35,732 nucleotides of DNA, taken from NCBI GenBank assembly GCA_903930765.1, contig CAIYZV010000081.1, positions 1 through 35,732 on the forward strand, read 5' to 3'. This stretch comes from an uncultured Pirellula sp. (GTDB lineage: Bacteria; Planctomycetota; Planctomycetia; Pirellulales; Pirellulaceae). Position numbers and translations under genes: made by a program. Shown in pieces: positions 1-9,700 of the stretch; within the stretch, counting starts at the first letter, position 1, and the number at the start of each line of letters is the position of its first letter. Below the pieces are notes generated by a model. It was not told where the DNA came from, did no database searches, and was given only the letters and a program-made list of their open reading frames with translations.

Positions 1-1
1 T

Positions 2-445
2 GCCAAAGTCGGCGTCATGCTGGGCGTGGAACCGCTGAATCGATTCGAGTGCTACTTCCTCAACGCTCAAGCCGACGCGGCCGAGTTTTGCCGACAAGTC
101 AACCATCCGAATTGCCGGATGATGTACGACACCTTCCATAGTAACATCGAAGAAAAGAACATTCGCAAAGCATTCACCGACATCAAGGACATGCTTTGCC
201 ACATCCACATCAGCGAGAACGACCGCAGCACTCCTGGGGCCGGTAACATCCGTTGGGATGAAAACTTCGACGCCATCCAAGAGATCGGCTACGATGGATG
301 GTTGGTAATCGAAGCCTTTGGACTGGCTCTGCCCGAGTTGGCAGCCGCCACACGGATTTGGCGCCGAATGTTCGAGAGCGAACTCCAATTGGCCAAAGAA
401 GGGCTGGCGTTCATGAAGGGCCAAGTCGAAAAACGTAGACGCTAA
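2..445 (+). CDS. Sugar isomerase/epimerase, D-tagatose/D-psicose 3-epimerase-like (5' truncated)
   Basis: This is the C-terminal half of a xylose-isomerase-like TIM-barrel protein; the frame is open to the window edge, so the ATG at 17 is internal and the true start lies outside. The family epimerises ketohexoses at C3 or isomerises related sugars, using a divalent metal held by two Glu, one Asp and one His. All four are visible: Glu in GVEPLNRFE, Asp in MYDTFHSN, His in HIHISEND and Glu in VIEAFG. The HISENDRSTPGAG stretch is the loop typical of the tagatose 3-epimerase branch, as opposed to plain xylose isomerase. No signal peptide can be judged. The next gene starts about 100 bp downstream, so cotranscription is possible but not shown. 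The fold and family are clear; the substrate is not. Confidence 0.85.
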   Translation, partial: AKVGVMLGVEPLNRFECYFLNAQADAAEFCRQVNHPNCRMMYDTFHSNIEEKNIRKAFTDIKDMLCHIHISENDRSTPGAGNIRWDENFDAIQEIGYDGWLVIEAFGLALPELAAATRIWRRMFESELQLAKEGLAFMKGQVEKRRR

Positions 446-544
446 GCATCGCTCCGCTACGATTCGAGGTTCGTGTTGATCAACCCGTTGCTGGGCTCTG
501 CAGTAGAATGCCACAGCAACTCCGAGAGATTCATGGAGTGGACT

Positions 545-2374
545 ATGTGGATTCGCATGGCAAGGATCGCGGCGCTCGCAGGACTGGTGCTCAGCCTGTT
601 CATGACGGATATGCAGGCGCAAACCGTCCCGAAACCATCGAATCCTACGCCCTCTGCGATTAGCCCCGCCCTTGGGCAAATCAAAGCACCCCAGGCGAAC
701 GCTCCTCTATCGCCAGTGAAATCACTTGTGAAATCGTCAGTGATCGTCGTCCGTCCCAAAGGATGGGCCAGCGCGATCACGGAATGGACCAGTTACCGCT
801 CCCAGGAGTATCGGATCGTCGAAATCGATTCGCAACCTACAGCGGCGCAGCAGCACATTGAAATCCTCAAAGCCGCTTCGCAGTGCACCCCCAAAGCATC
901 CGCGATCTTGCTCTGCGGCGATGTCGCCTGCGAAGTGAATCCCGGCGTCGAGACGAACAACGACCAGGGCAATACTCCTGCCAAACCGGGAACGAAGGGG
1001 AAACGCCTTGAAATCCTCACCCCCGGTGTCGTGCTCGATACGTCGATACGGCTCTCCGGAATGACCACTCCCAACCTGTGCACCGACGCAATCTACGGAG
1101 ACCTCGACGACGATGGGTGCCCCGATCTCGCCGTAGGTCGACTCCCTGCTAAAACACCGTCAGAACTGACTCGCATGCTTCAACGAAGTATCGCCTACGA
1201 AGCCATCCCGCCGGGACCCTGGAACGATACAGTACACGTCACGGCCGGGGTCGGTGGATTTGGGATGATTGCCGACGCCGCCATCGAAACCGTAACCCGC
1301 CGATTCCTGACCGAAGGGATTCCGGATCACTTCCATTTGAACACGACTTACGCGAGTTGCACGAGCAACTACTGTCCGAACCCGTCGGCGATACGTGAAA
1401 GCTACATCGACCGCATCAATAAGGGTGGCCTTTTCTGGGTTTACATCGGCCATGGTGCGGTTACTGAATTGGACTACTTCCAAGTTGGCGATCAATGGAT
1501 GCCGATCGCAGAAGCGACCGATGCAAAGCGATTCCAAATCCAAAAACGGCCCCCCATCGCAATCATGCTGGCTTGTTTCACCGGCGCTTACGATGCGAAT
1601 GTCGATTGTTTCTCCGAACATCTACTCGGGCAACCAGATGGCCCCATCGCCGTCATCGCCGGTTCGAGAGTAACCATGCCCTACGGCCTGAGCCAACTCG
1701 CCAGCGAAATGATCAACGGCTGCTTTCGAGACGAGATACCGACCTTGGGCGAAGTCGTACTTCAAGCCAAACGCCGCATCTGGCAAACCGATGATGCTCC
1801 ATCGCCAGCTCCAAAGAGCGAGACCGAATCCGTAGAGGACACGGGCGCAAGGCGATTGGATATCCGCAAACGTTACGAGAAAATCGTCACGGAGATGGCC
1901 CGCGCGCTGAGCCCAGGAAATCATGAACTCGTCCAGGAACGACGCGAGCATGTGCGCCTGATGAATTTGCTCGGAGATCCACTTTTGCGGATCCCTTATC
2001 CGCAGAGAATTCCTCTGCAGATCGACAAAGTCACCGCTGCGGACTCGATTCTCCTCGTCACGGGGACATCGCCACTTTCGGGACAACTTCGCCTGGAACT
2101 ATCCCTCGTCCGCGATCGACTGCCAGATGGCGTGGCTCCGCTGAGTTCCTACCGCGGGACGGCCGAACAGCACGAAGCGATGCAACGCACGTACGAACGC
2201 TCCAATGACTTGCTGGTTACTAGCAAGGAACAGACTGTCACCCAGGGCCCATTTAGCGTGGATCTAGAAATCCCCGCGTCTGCAAAAGGAAGGTACGTTG
2301 TTTCTGCGTATGTGTACGGAAACAACACCTGGGCGGTCGGCTCAGAGCGACTCTCGGTCCGGAAATCCAAATGA
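545..2374 (+). CDS. Exported C25-family (gingipain-like) cysteine peptidase
   Basis: This protein of about 609 residues has an N-terminal signal sequence (hydrophobic core AALAGLVLSLFM, then a likely cleavage near MQAQT). The frame is open from 473, but I chose the ATG at 545 because it places the signal peptide at the N-terminus and has GGAG a few bases upstream; the ATG at 533 is an alternative. The middle of the protein carries the C25 hallmarks: the YGDLDDDGCPDLAVGRLP strand-loop near residue 183, a catalytic His in YIGHGA (about residue 303), and a catalytic Cys in LACFTGAYD (about residue 344). The C-terminal NLLGDPLLRIPYP is also typical of C25 proteins. By family it cleaves proteins outside the cytoplasm; the substrate is unknown. 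Its stop codon overlaps the start of the SpoU methyltransferase gene (ATGA), so the two are probably translationally coupled even though no functional link is obvious. Confidence 0.8.
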   Translation: MWIRMARIAALAGLVLSLFMTDMQAQTVPKPSNPTPSAISPALGQIKAPQANAPLSPVKSLVKSSVIVVRPKGWASAITEWTSYRSQEYRIVEIDSQPTAAQQHIEILKAASQCTPKASAILLCGDVACEVNPGVETNNDQGNTPAKPGTKGKRLEILTPGVVLDTSIRLSGMTTPNLCTDAIYGDLDDDGCPDLAVGRLPAKTPSELTRMLQRSIAYEAIPPGPWNDTVHVTAGVGGFGMIADAAIETVTRRFLTEGIPDHFHLNTTYASCTSNYCPNPSAIRESYIDRINKGGLFWVYIGHGAVTELDYFQVGDQWMPIAEATDAKRFQIQKRPPIAIMLACFTGAYDANVDCFSEHLLGQPDGPIAVIAGSRVTMPYGLSQLASEMINGCFRDEIPTLGEVVLQAKRRIWQTDDAPSPAPKSETESVEDTGARRLDIRKRYEKIVTEMARALSPGNHELVQERREHVRLMNLLGDPLLRIPYPQRIPLQIDKVTAADSILLVTGTSPLSGQLRLELSLVRDRLPDGVAPLSSYRGTAEQHEAMQRTYERSNDLLVTSKEQTVTQGPFSVDLEIPASAKGRYVVSAYVYGNNTWAVGSERLSVRKSK

Positions 2375-3177
2375 CCATCGAGTGCATCGAAGACTTCAAC
2401 GACCCGCGTCTGGATCCCTACCGGCATCTTCGCACGACCAACTTGACCCGATTCAGTGGCCGATTCATCGCGGAAAGCAAACCGTTGGTGGCCAGGCTCG
2501 TCGCGAGCCAGTTGGAGGTCGAGTCGATTTTGGTCGACGAAAAGTTCCTCGACGAAGCAACGACGTGGATCCCCGACAGCACAAACATCTTGGTCATCGG
2601 CTCGGATGCGATTTCGCAGCTAATCGGCTTCCATTTCCACCGCGGATACTTGGCCTGCGGGTTTCGTCCGAAGGAAAAACCATGGCAAAGTCGAGAACTG
2701 ACCAGCGATTGGACCGGGGTCTTTTTGATCGGTGTCCAAGACCCTGAAAACATGGGTTCGATCCTCCGAACCTGCGCGGCATTGGGCATTCAAGACATCT
2801 TGCTCGGGCCGGAATGCGTCGATCCGTTCGCTCGCCGCGTGTTGCGCGTCTCGATGGGAAACGCATTCAAACTTCATTTCTATCAATGCTATCATCCGCT
2901 AGAGACACTGGCGGATTTCCGTCGGAATCAAGTCCGGACCTTTGCGGCTTGCTTGAGCCCCGCGAGCGTTGAATTAGGTTCGGCCCGCCGTTCCGGGCCG
3001 ACCTTAGTTTTGCTCGGGAACGAAGCCCACGGGTTGCCCAGCGAAATCATCGAAGCATCGAGCGATGGCGTTCGTATCGACATGTCCCTCGGAACCGATT
3101 CGCTCAACGTGAGCGTCGCAGCAGGAATCATCCTGCATCATTTATCCCGAGGCATCCATCGCAACGATCCCCAATGA
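2371..3177 (+). CDS. SpoU/TrmH-family RNA 2'-O-methyltransferase
   Basis: This 268-residue protein belongs to the SPOUT superfamily, which transfers a methyl group from S-adenosylmethionine to a ribose 2'-OH in rRNA or tRNA. The three knot motifs are in order in the C-terminal half: the Asn-containing DPENMGSILRTCAALG (motif 1), LVLLGNEAHGLP (motif 2) and LGTDSLNVSVAAGI (motif 3). The N-terminal 100 residues match the substrate-binding extension of RlmB/TsnR-like members. The ATG overlaps the stop of the upstream C25 peptidase gene by four bases (ATGA), which fixes the start. The target nucleotide cannot be told from sequence alone. The enzyme is cytoplasmic, so coupling to an exported peptidase is a curiosity of gene order. 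Confidence 0.9.
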   Translation: MTIECIEDFNDPRLDPYRHLRTTNLTRFSGRFIAESKPLVARLVASQLEVESILVDEKFLDEATTWIPDSTNILVIGSDAISQLIGFHFHRGYLACGFRPKEKPWQSRELTSDWTGVFLIGVQDPENMGSILRTCAALGIQDILLGPECVDPFARRVLRVSMGNAFKLHFYQCYHPLETLADFRRNQVRTFAACLSPASVELGSARRSGPTLVLLGNEAHGLPSEIIEASSDGVRIDMSLGTDSLNVSVAAGIILHHLSRGIHRNDPQ

Positions 3178-3234
3178 TCCTTGATTAGGAGGCATGGAAA
3201 CTAGAACATCGCTCGTTCGGCCACGCGAGATGCT

Positions 3235-3420
3235 CTATCGTTCCATCGTTGCAAGCTCGGTCTCTGCCTCAGGGCGAGATCGCACGGCTAGCCCGTTGCT
3301 CTTGAGAAACATCTTGCGATCGTACATATCATGATCCGCTCGATCGAGAATCGACTCTCGAGATTCATGCTCATCCAACGGGATGGCCAAACCTACTCCT
3401 TCACACCGGAAGAATCCTAG
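3235..3420 (-). pseudogene. C-terminal remnant of a GGDEF (diguanylate cyclase-like) domain
   Basis: Reading the minus strand from about 3435 down to a TAG at 3235-3237 gives an uninterrupted stretch of some 66 codons. It ends like a GGDEF domain: a GVGLAIPLD strand (compare SxGVA), then ILDRADHDMYDRKMFLK, matching the conserved LL..AD.AMY.AK helix, then a short tail and stop. The GGDEF signature loop and everything upstream are missing; a stop lies in frame at 3436-3438 and the plus strand there already reads as a different family. The piece therefore looks like the surviving 3' end of a longer gene cut by deletion. It has no start codon of its own in a sensible place and is presumably not expressed. 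Confidence 0.65.
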
Positions 3421-3440
3421 GTCAGGCCCCCGGCTTTAAC

Positions 3441-3665
3441 GCCTCTGTGAATTACGGCCTGAGTTCCGTGAATCAGCAATTGCCAGGTTACGTGGTCCTC
3501 AACAACGATTGGGTACCAATCAAACGGAGGTTTAGGAAACTTCAGCAGTACGTACCTACCAATCTCCCACCCAGCAGCGACGATTGCTGACGCTCCTCGA
3601 GGAACACGACAAACGCTTCGCTGGCGACACCTCGGATGCCAATGCGATCGAGGGTGCTGTTATGG
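3441..3665 (+). pseudogene. Frameshifted fragment of a DUF1501-family gene
   Basis: Three reading frames in succession give pieces of one DUF1501 protein. First comes SVNYGLSSVNQQLPGYVVL (from 3441), matching the family's [20 protein letters not shown]-type segment. After a frame change near 3520 comes NGGLGNFSSTYLPTNLP, matching the following glycine-rich/LP segment. After a second change near 3575 comes QRRLLTLLEEHDKRFAGD, matching the 'QRQQLDLLKKLN' helix seen in the intact DUF1501 protein at 15395-16894. The order agrees with the intact protein but the frames do not, and both ends are missing. It is not a recent copy of the intact gene in this window, because the residues differ widely. 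I read it as a decayed paralogue. Confidence 0.6.
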
Positions 3666-3920
3666 TCGAGCGGTCAAAAAATGACGCACGGCGGTGGGCG
3701 AATTCTCCACATCCTAGATCTCCAATTACGAGTTGGGATGTACTCCTCAACGTCAGTTGGTCGCGCAGGGGCGACCATCGAAGGGTGTCTCAGAGACCAC
3801 GCTGGCAAAAAGCCCGACGAGTAACGTGTTGCCATCGGAGACAACACGTCCTAAGAAATGGTTCGCACCCTCGCGCAAAAAGATAACTCGCTGGAGCAGT
3901 CTCCATCGCCGCCACGAACG

Positions 3921-4853
3921 TCAGATCGACGATGGAAGCGCATCCCAATATTGGGCCTCAAGCCGCTCGACCTTGCCACCCTTCAAGCGAACCAAAGCAT
4001 CGCACTGGTTGGCGATGGACTCGTCATGGGTCACCATTACGATCGTCAAACCATGCTCTTCATTGAGTTGCCGCAGCAATTGCAGAATGGATGAACCCGT
4101 TTCGTGATCCAGGTTTCCGGTCGGTTCATCGGCGAGCAAAAGAGAAGGATTGGTTACCAACGCCCTGGCGATTGCAGTGCGCTGCATCTCACCACCAGAC
4201 AACTCACGCGGTCGATGCTTCATCCGATGGGATAGTCCCACCATTTCGATAAGGTGCTTTGCACGTTCGCGAATTTCACGACCATTCCTCCAGTACTGCA
4301 ATGCACCGTAACTGATCATCGCAGGTGTCAGCACGTTTTCCAGCAGTGTCAATTCGGGGAGCAAGTGATAGAACTGGAAGATCATCCCCAGCTGCCGGTT
4401 TCGAAACCGATCTTGCTGACGCGTGGGAAGCGAATCGATCCTGGCACCATCAAAAATGATTTCCCCGGAATCGGGGCGATCCAAGGTACCCAAAAGATGC
4501 AGCAGCGTGCTCTTGCCCGAACCGCTTTGACCGATGATGGCCGTAATCTTGCCCCGCTCAGCTGCGAAATCAACTCCCTTCAAGACAGGCACTGCCGTCT
4601 TGTGACGACGATAGGCTTTGGTCAGTCCAGATGCAATGATCAGGTCTCGCGAGGAATCGCTCGCCCGAATCGGCCCCGCCGTTGACACTGCTGTTTCCGA
4701 ATCCAAAGCATCGGTCCGGTCGCTCCCTAGCGGTTCGTCGGGATGCACGACACGCCATGGGGTGACTCGCGTACGAGCATGCAACACATGCGGTGCTTGA
4801 GGAAAGGTTGCGGAATCACCAATGGTAGGATTGTTGGATGTGGTGCTATTCAT
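3921..4853 (-). CDS. ABC transporter ATP-binding protein, LolD/MacB type
   Basis: This 310-residue ATPase drives the adjacent FtsX-type permease. I chose the ATG at 4853, which overlaps the TAG of the permease gene by eight bases (4846-4853); the frame is open further upstream but only as a shadow of the permease gene. Residues 1-68 form an unusual low-complexity extension rich in Ser, Thr and Pro. The nucleotide-binding domain follows: Walker [10 protein letters not shown] (about 108-116), a Q-loop in [10 protein letters not shown], signature LSGGEMQR (about 218-225), Walker [13 protein letters not shown] (about 238-249) and H-loop VTHDES (His about 276). The DEPTGNLD form and [11 protein letters not shown] are typical of the LolD/MacB family, which moves lipoproteins or other envelope substrates by mechanotransmission rather than pumping across the membrane. 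The substrate is not evident. Confidence 0.9.
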   Translation of the reverse strand: MNSTTSNNPTIGDSATFPQAPHVLHARTRVTPWRVVHPDEPLGSDRTDALDSETAVSTAGPIRASDSSRDLIIASGLTKAYRRHKTAVPVLKGVDFAAERGKITAIIGQSGSGKSTLLHLLGTLDRPDSGEIIFDGARIDSLPTRQQDRFRNRQLGMIFQFYHLLPELTLLENVLTPAMISYGALQYWRNGREIRERAKHLIEMVGLSHRMKHRPRELSGGEMQRTAIARALVTNPSLLLADEPTGNLDHETGSSILQLLRQLNEEHGLTIVMVTHDESIANQCDALVRLKGGKVERLEAQYWDALPSSI

Positions 4854-6420
4854 AGCGAAGCGCCTCGACGGGGTGCATGCGTGCAGCTCGAATACTGGGT
4901 AGAACACTGGCGAGAACGGCGATGAGCACCGCTCCGATAGAGACCCACACCAGCATGAATGGATGAATGATGGTTGGTATGGTTTCAAAGTAGTAAACCG
5001 TTGGATCAAATACCTCGCGGCCTGTGATCCATTCGATGACTTTAGCGATGTCGTTGATCTTCCAAACAAAGATCAGGCCACAGACCAATCCGATCCCAGC
5101 CCCTACAGTACCGAGGAGTACTCCGTATCCCAAGAAGATCGTGGCGATTCCAGATCCAGTGGCCCCAAGGGATTTGAGAACGCCGATATCTCGCGTCTTC
5201 TCGACGACGATCATGAAGAAGGTCGCCAAAATGCCAAACCCTGCCACGGCGATGATCATGAACAATAAAATGTTCAAAATGGTGGTTTCCAACTGGACCG
5301 CCGCCAATAAAGGACCTTGGGTGTCTTTCCAAGTCCTCACCTCGACGAACTCATGCGTGGGCGGAAACTCGTCTCGCAATGCATCCCGAGCAGCATTCAA
5401 GTCGGTTCCAGGCTTAAGCTTGATCTGGATCGACGTCACGGAACCCACGCCGGTGCGGGGGTCAAGCATTCCTCGGGAATGCTGCAGCTTTTCAATCGGA
5501 ACAAACGCGAATGTCGAATCGTATTCGCTCATTTTGCTCTCGTAGAAATCCACGACGGTGAACGATTCATCGATCCCTCGTGGAGGGGTTCCCGCGTTGG
5601 GAAAGGTCACTTGAACGTCATCGCCAGGACGCAAAAAGAAGTAATCATCAACCCGTCCTTCTGCGTCACGGCGCCGTAAACTTCCCAAGCCGATACCGAG
5701 GACAATTCCGGTACGTTGCTCCGTCTCCGCATCAAAGACCTTGATCGGCTCAGTGGAACCAGCGATCTTGATTCCAGGCCCAGCCATCAGAGAATTGATT
5801 GCCGTATCGTTGCCGCCCTCCTCCTGCTGCTCCTGGATTTTCTCCTGAAGCTCCTGATACCGCTTCTCCTCGGTTTTGGCTTCTTCCAAAAGTCGGTCTA
5901 CCGAACTCTTTCGGTACCGTGCCAACGGTTGGCGGTATTCCCAACCCGAAGGCTGAAGATGCTTGCGGGTAGGATCGTATCCGGACTGCTTCAAAACGAA
6001 ATCGAGACGCTCGTTGTTCTCAGGATGCAGTAAGTACTTGCTGAAATCACTGACGCTAGCGTATGTCTTTTGATCGATCCCGATCAAATTGATCTGAGAG
6101 GTGTGGCTATTGCCATTGTGCTGGAATGTCAGCATCGCTGGGAGTGTAACCACGGTGGTGACCCCGGATACCGAGTCACCCAGCCTGGCGCGGATTCTCT
6201 CTTCATACCATCCCGGCTGTGCGATTCCCATCGTCGACCGTGTTTCCAGGACGACGTCACTCAGAATGCCGTGCATCCGCTCCTGCATCTGCGTGGAAAA
6301 ACCCTCCATGACGCTGTTGACGACGATCAAGGTCGCCACCCCTAAGGTCACGGAAACGATCGAGGCGAGTGCAATCCATCGCGTCCGCAAGTAACGCATG
6401 CATAAGAGGAATTTGTACAT
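4846..6420 (-). CDS. ABC transporter permease, FtsX/LolC-LolE type
   Basis: This 524-residue inner-membrane protein has the FtsX/LolC layout: one N-terminal membrane helix (about 15-38), a large periplasmic domain, and three C-terminal helices (from about residue 375) around the conserved EKTRDIGVLKSLGATG and [17 protein letters not shown] segments. It is longer than usual LolC/LolE (about 400 residues). The extra length lies in the periplasmic part and includes a charged coiled-coil at about 173-202 (LLEEAKTEEKRYQELQEK). The start at 6420 has GGAG seven bases upstream. Its stop overlaps the start of the ATPase gene, so the two form one operon. Only one permease is present, which suggests a homodimer as in MacB or LolF-like systems. 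Lipoprotein release is the likeliest job, but this is inference. Confidence 0.88.
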   Translation of the reverse strand: MYKFLLCMRYLRTRWIALASIVSVTLGVATLIVVNSVMEGFSTQMQERMHGILSDVVLETRSTMGIAQPGWYEERIRARLGDSVSGVTTVVTLPAMLTFQHNGNSHTSQINLIGIDQKTYASVSDFSKYLLHPENNERLDFVLKQSGYDPTRKHLQPSGWEYRQPLARYRKSSVDRLLEEAKTEEKRYQELQEKIQEQQEEGGNDTAINSLMAGPGIKIAGSTEPIKVFDAETEQRTGIVLGIGLGSLRRRDAEGRVDDYFFLRPGDDVQVTFPNAGTPPRGIDESFTVVDFYESKMSEYDSTFAFVPIEKLQHSRGMLDPRTGVGSVTSIQIKLKPGTDLNAARDALRDEFPPTHEFVEVRTWKDTQGPLLAAVQLETTILNILLFMIIAVAGFGILATFFMIVVEKTRDIGVLKSLGATGSGIATIFLGYGVLLGTVGAGIGLVCGLIFVWKINDIAKVIEWITGREVFDPTVYYFETIPTIIHPFMLVWVSIGAVLIAVLASVLPSIRAARMHPVEALRYE

Positions 6421-6736
6421 CCATCACTCCACAATGTTCGAATCGTTGACCCGTTGGTATTTCCTCCTGTCATGTGCGAAACATGAAAGAGCAAACCCAC
6501 AAACGTCGGGTTGTCCTCGCGGAGTGTAGCAATGCTTTATGCATTGATGCCATAGCATTCCCGCACAGTTCGCATGCTCGACAACGAACCGCTAGCTAAC
6601 TCGATCTTTCAAGCGAACCCGCCTGAACCTATTCCTTGATTTGATAGCCCAATTTCGCGGCTTGATCGGAACCAGAAAATCCACTACACACCCATTACAG
6701 AGTCTCATCTCGAGAACACGACCCCCGGAGTAGGCG
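6421..6736. other. Divergent intergenic region
   Basis: This stretch of about 315 bases separates the minus-strand ABC transporter operon from the plus-strand MscS gene and should hold both promoters. I could not find a convincing -35/-10 pair for either. A small inverted repeat, AATGC-tttat-GCATT, sits at 6531-6545 and a related AGCATT half-site follows about 10 bases on. It could be an operator but nothing further supports that. Confidence 0.35.
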
Positions 6737-9700
6737 ATGGATCGCAGGTTTCGCATAGACGCGAAAAACATTGGTTGGCTGCCTCTTTTCTGGATTGGTT
6801 TTGCTAGCAATCTGTGCGCCCAGATCCATTTGAATCCATCCACTGGTCTACCATCCGGATCGCAGAACGTCCCGCTCAGTACGCCGCCGCAGAGCATTCC
6901 GCCGCAGAGCATTCTGCCGCCGATTGTCAGCCCACCCGCCACAAGTCCATTGCAACTGGGCCAACGGGAACCCACACTCCGACCGAAGGATAGCACACGT
7001 CCGGCCGAGGCCCCTCGAGCGGCAGAGAATCCACGATTGCCGGAAACACGATTCCCGGAAAATCGTCCGCCGGAGAATCGGGGCACTGTTCGCGCGATCA
7101 TGGCGAGCCGCCAGCTTGCCAACGGTAACGCGACCAACTCGCAACAGGATATGATCAAAGACTCGATCCCCGACAATACCACGAACACCAACGACGGGAC
7201 CGCCAAAGAGGGCGTCGCGAAACCCAATGTCGCTCCTGTTGCGCCGACACAAACGGTTACCGCTCCCCAGCAACCCCTTACGTCGAATGGCGGTTCGACA
7301 CCGGATGCGATTGCAATCTCTCCAGAGACCATTCAAGCCCAACTGCAACAAATACAGACTGCGAATGATCTCGACGCAACGATCAAACAATCGTTGACGA
7401 TGCTCTATGAAGCAATTTTGGCCGAAACCAAGAAACGCTTCGAAGAGGAAAAAGCGATCCGTGACTTTGCCGCCGCAATCGAATCCGCGCCTACGGCAAC
7501 GACCGAGGCGAAGCGACGCAAGGAGCAGCCTTCGTTCAAGGCTCCGTTCGAAGAAGGCACTCTGCCATGGTCCCGCGTGGATACGTTAAAAGCGTTGCAA
7601 CTGGAAACATCATCCAAGCTTCAAGCGGCCACCAAAGGTCGAACGGACACCGAGACAACCATCGCTTCTCGGGATGCTCGCAAGAAGGAAATGGCTCGCT
7701 ACATCACCGAAGACAAAGCGATCATCGCGAAACTTGCTGAGGAGCTGACCGCACCTGTTCCTGAGGGAATAGATCCTAGAGTTCGCGAAGCAACCCATCT
7801 TCTTGCAAGGGCCAAACTGGCGTCTGCAAACAGCCATCTTAGGCGACTTGAGATCGAACAGCGGACATTTGACGCTGAATCAGAGCTTCTCCCTCTTCGG
7901 AAAGAACTGTTTCAAGCCGAAGAAAAGTTCTATCAATACAAGATCAAGGAAATCAGCGAAGAGCTCAGCAAGCGGCGCGAAAACCAAATCGAAAAACAAA
8001 ATCGATTAGCCCTTCAATTGTTAGCCAAAAGTCGCCCACCATTGGAGTCGCAGGCCAAAGCGATCGTTAAGAAAACCGACGACTGGCTGATGCTCGCCAA
8101 AGACCATGCCCGCTACAAGAGCACGGTCGACGAGGCGAAGGCCGAACAAAAACAATGGGCTGACCGCTATAAGATCATGACCGACCGACTGTCTCGCGAC
8201 AAATCGTCTGCGAACACACTGGACCGAACCATGACGGTTTCACGTCTGAAAAGTCTGGTCGGGGAAATGCTTCGCCGCCAACGCGATGACTTGCCCAAAA
8301 TCGATGACTTAAATCATCTCCTCGAAGATTATCAGTCTAGACTACAGAACATCGAGTCGTTGATCTTGTCTCTCGACGACTGGAAGGCCAAAAACACTGC
8401 CTCCGATGACCCGACACAACCCACGATCGATATTACCGGAACAATCGAAGAGTATCCGGCACAGAGTGTCGAGCAGCAGCGCACAGTTCTCACGGCCGCC
8501 GAACTCCAAATCTCCGATGAATATCGATTGGACGCGAGCAATTTTTCTGAAACCCTATTCAATCTTGCCGACCTCAATCAGCAATTGATCGATCAAGTTC
8601 GAAAGTACAACGACTTCATCGACGAGCATATTCTATGGATTCGCTCGAGCGATCCGTTCACGGTCGACGACGCAAAAAACTCATGGACATCCGCGAAAGA
8701 GTTTTTGGATCTCAAACTCTGGACGGCAATCCCTCAGGTCCTGTTGAGCGACATTCGAAAACATCTCGTAGGCTACGGATTGGTTCTCGCATCCCTCGCA
8801 TCCTTGATGCTTTACACCAAACCGATGCGAAAACAGATCCATGCGTTGGGTATTCTGGCCGCAAAATCCAATACGATCTCGTTCTTGCCAACCGCAAAGG
8901 TTGTGCTCCTGTGTATCCTCTTGAGCGCACCGTTGGTCTTGGTCCACCTGCTCCTAGGTTGGAGATTGATGAACCAAGCTGGGACGAACAAGTTCATCGA
9001 GTCGGTGGGGATGGGATTGCTCGTGGGGGCTAGGTATTTCCTACCTTTGGAAATGCTTCGACAAATCGCACGCACAGGCGGATTGGCCGAAAACCATTTT
9101 CAATGGTCGCACCATTCAACCTCCGTCCTGCGAAAACATCTCCGCTGGTTTATCGACCTAGCCGTTCCCGCCGTCTCGTTGGTGGGAATCCTATGGCACT
9201 ACTCGGAGCCCAAGTGGGAGAACACCCTCGGACGTGTGGCCTTCTGTCTCCTGATGTTCATGTGCAGCTTAGTCATTTTCCAAGTCATCCATCCTAAGAG
9301 TGGCGTATTCCGCGATTACTTGCAACGCAACGCGGGAGGATGGATCGATCGCTTGAGTTATCTCTGGTATTTCGGATTGTCGCTGAGCCCTATCGTTTTG
9401 ATCCTGATGAGTTTGATGGGTTACCACTACACGGCAATTCGATTGTCTATGCATGTCCACACCAGCTGCATGACACTGATCGGACTGCTACTTTTCTATT
9501 GCTTGATCTGTCGATGGCTGCTTTTGAGTCGCCGGCAATTGATCGTCTCTCAAGCGAGACAGCGACTCGAAGAGGCGCGACGCAGAGATGCCGATGCGCC
9601 TCCGATAGCAACAGCGTCAGCATCTGTCGCAATCGAAAACGAGGCCGACCTTTCGCACATCAATGCGCAAACCATTCGGTTGGTCTCCAGCACCTTGATC

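Larger units (their letters stand above)
3178..3920. other. Gene-free stretch with decayed gene remnants
   Basis: No intact gene fills these roughly 740 bases between two convergent units. The left part holds a minus-strand GGDEF tail and the middle a frameshifted DUF1501 fragment, listed separately. From about 3670 to 3920 several short open frames exist, but none has a recognisable motif or ribosome binding site, and I see no repeat or hairpin there. It reads as a deletion or recombination scar. Confidence 0.6.

Noticed and set aside
3636-3824. 62-codon open frame in the remnant region
   Set aside because: No motif, no ribosome binding site, and it overlaps the frameshifted DUF1501 fragment; more likely noise.
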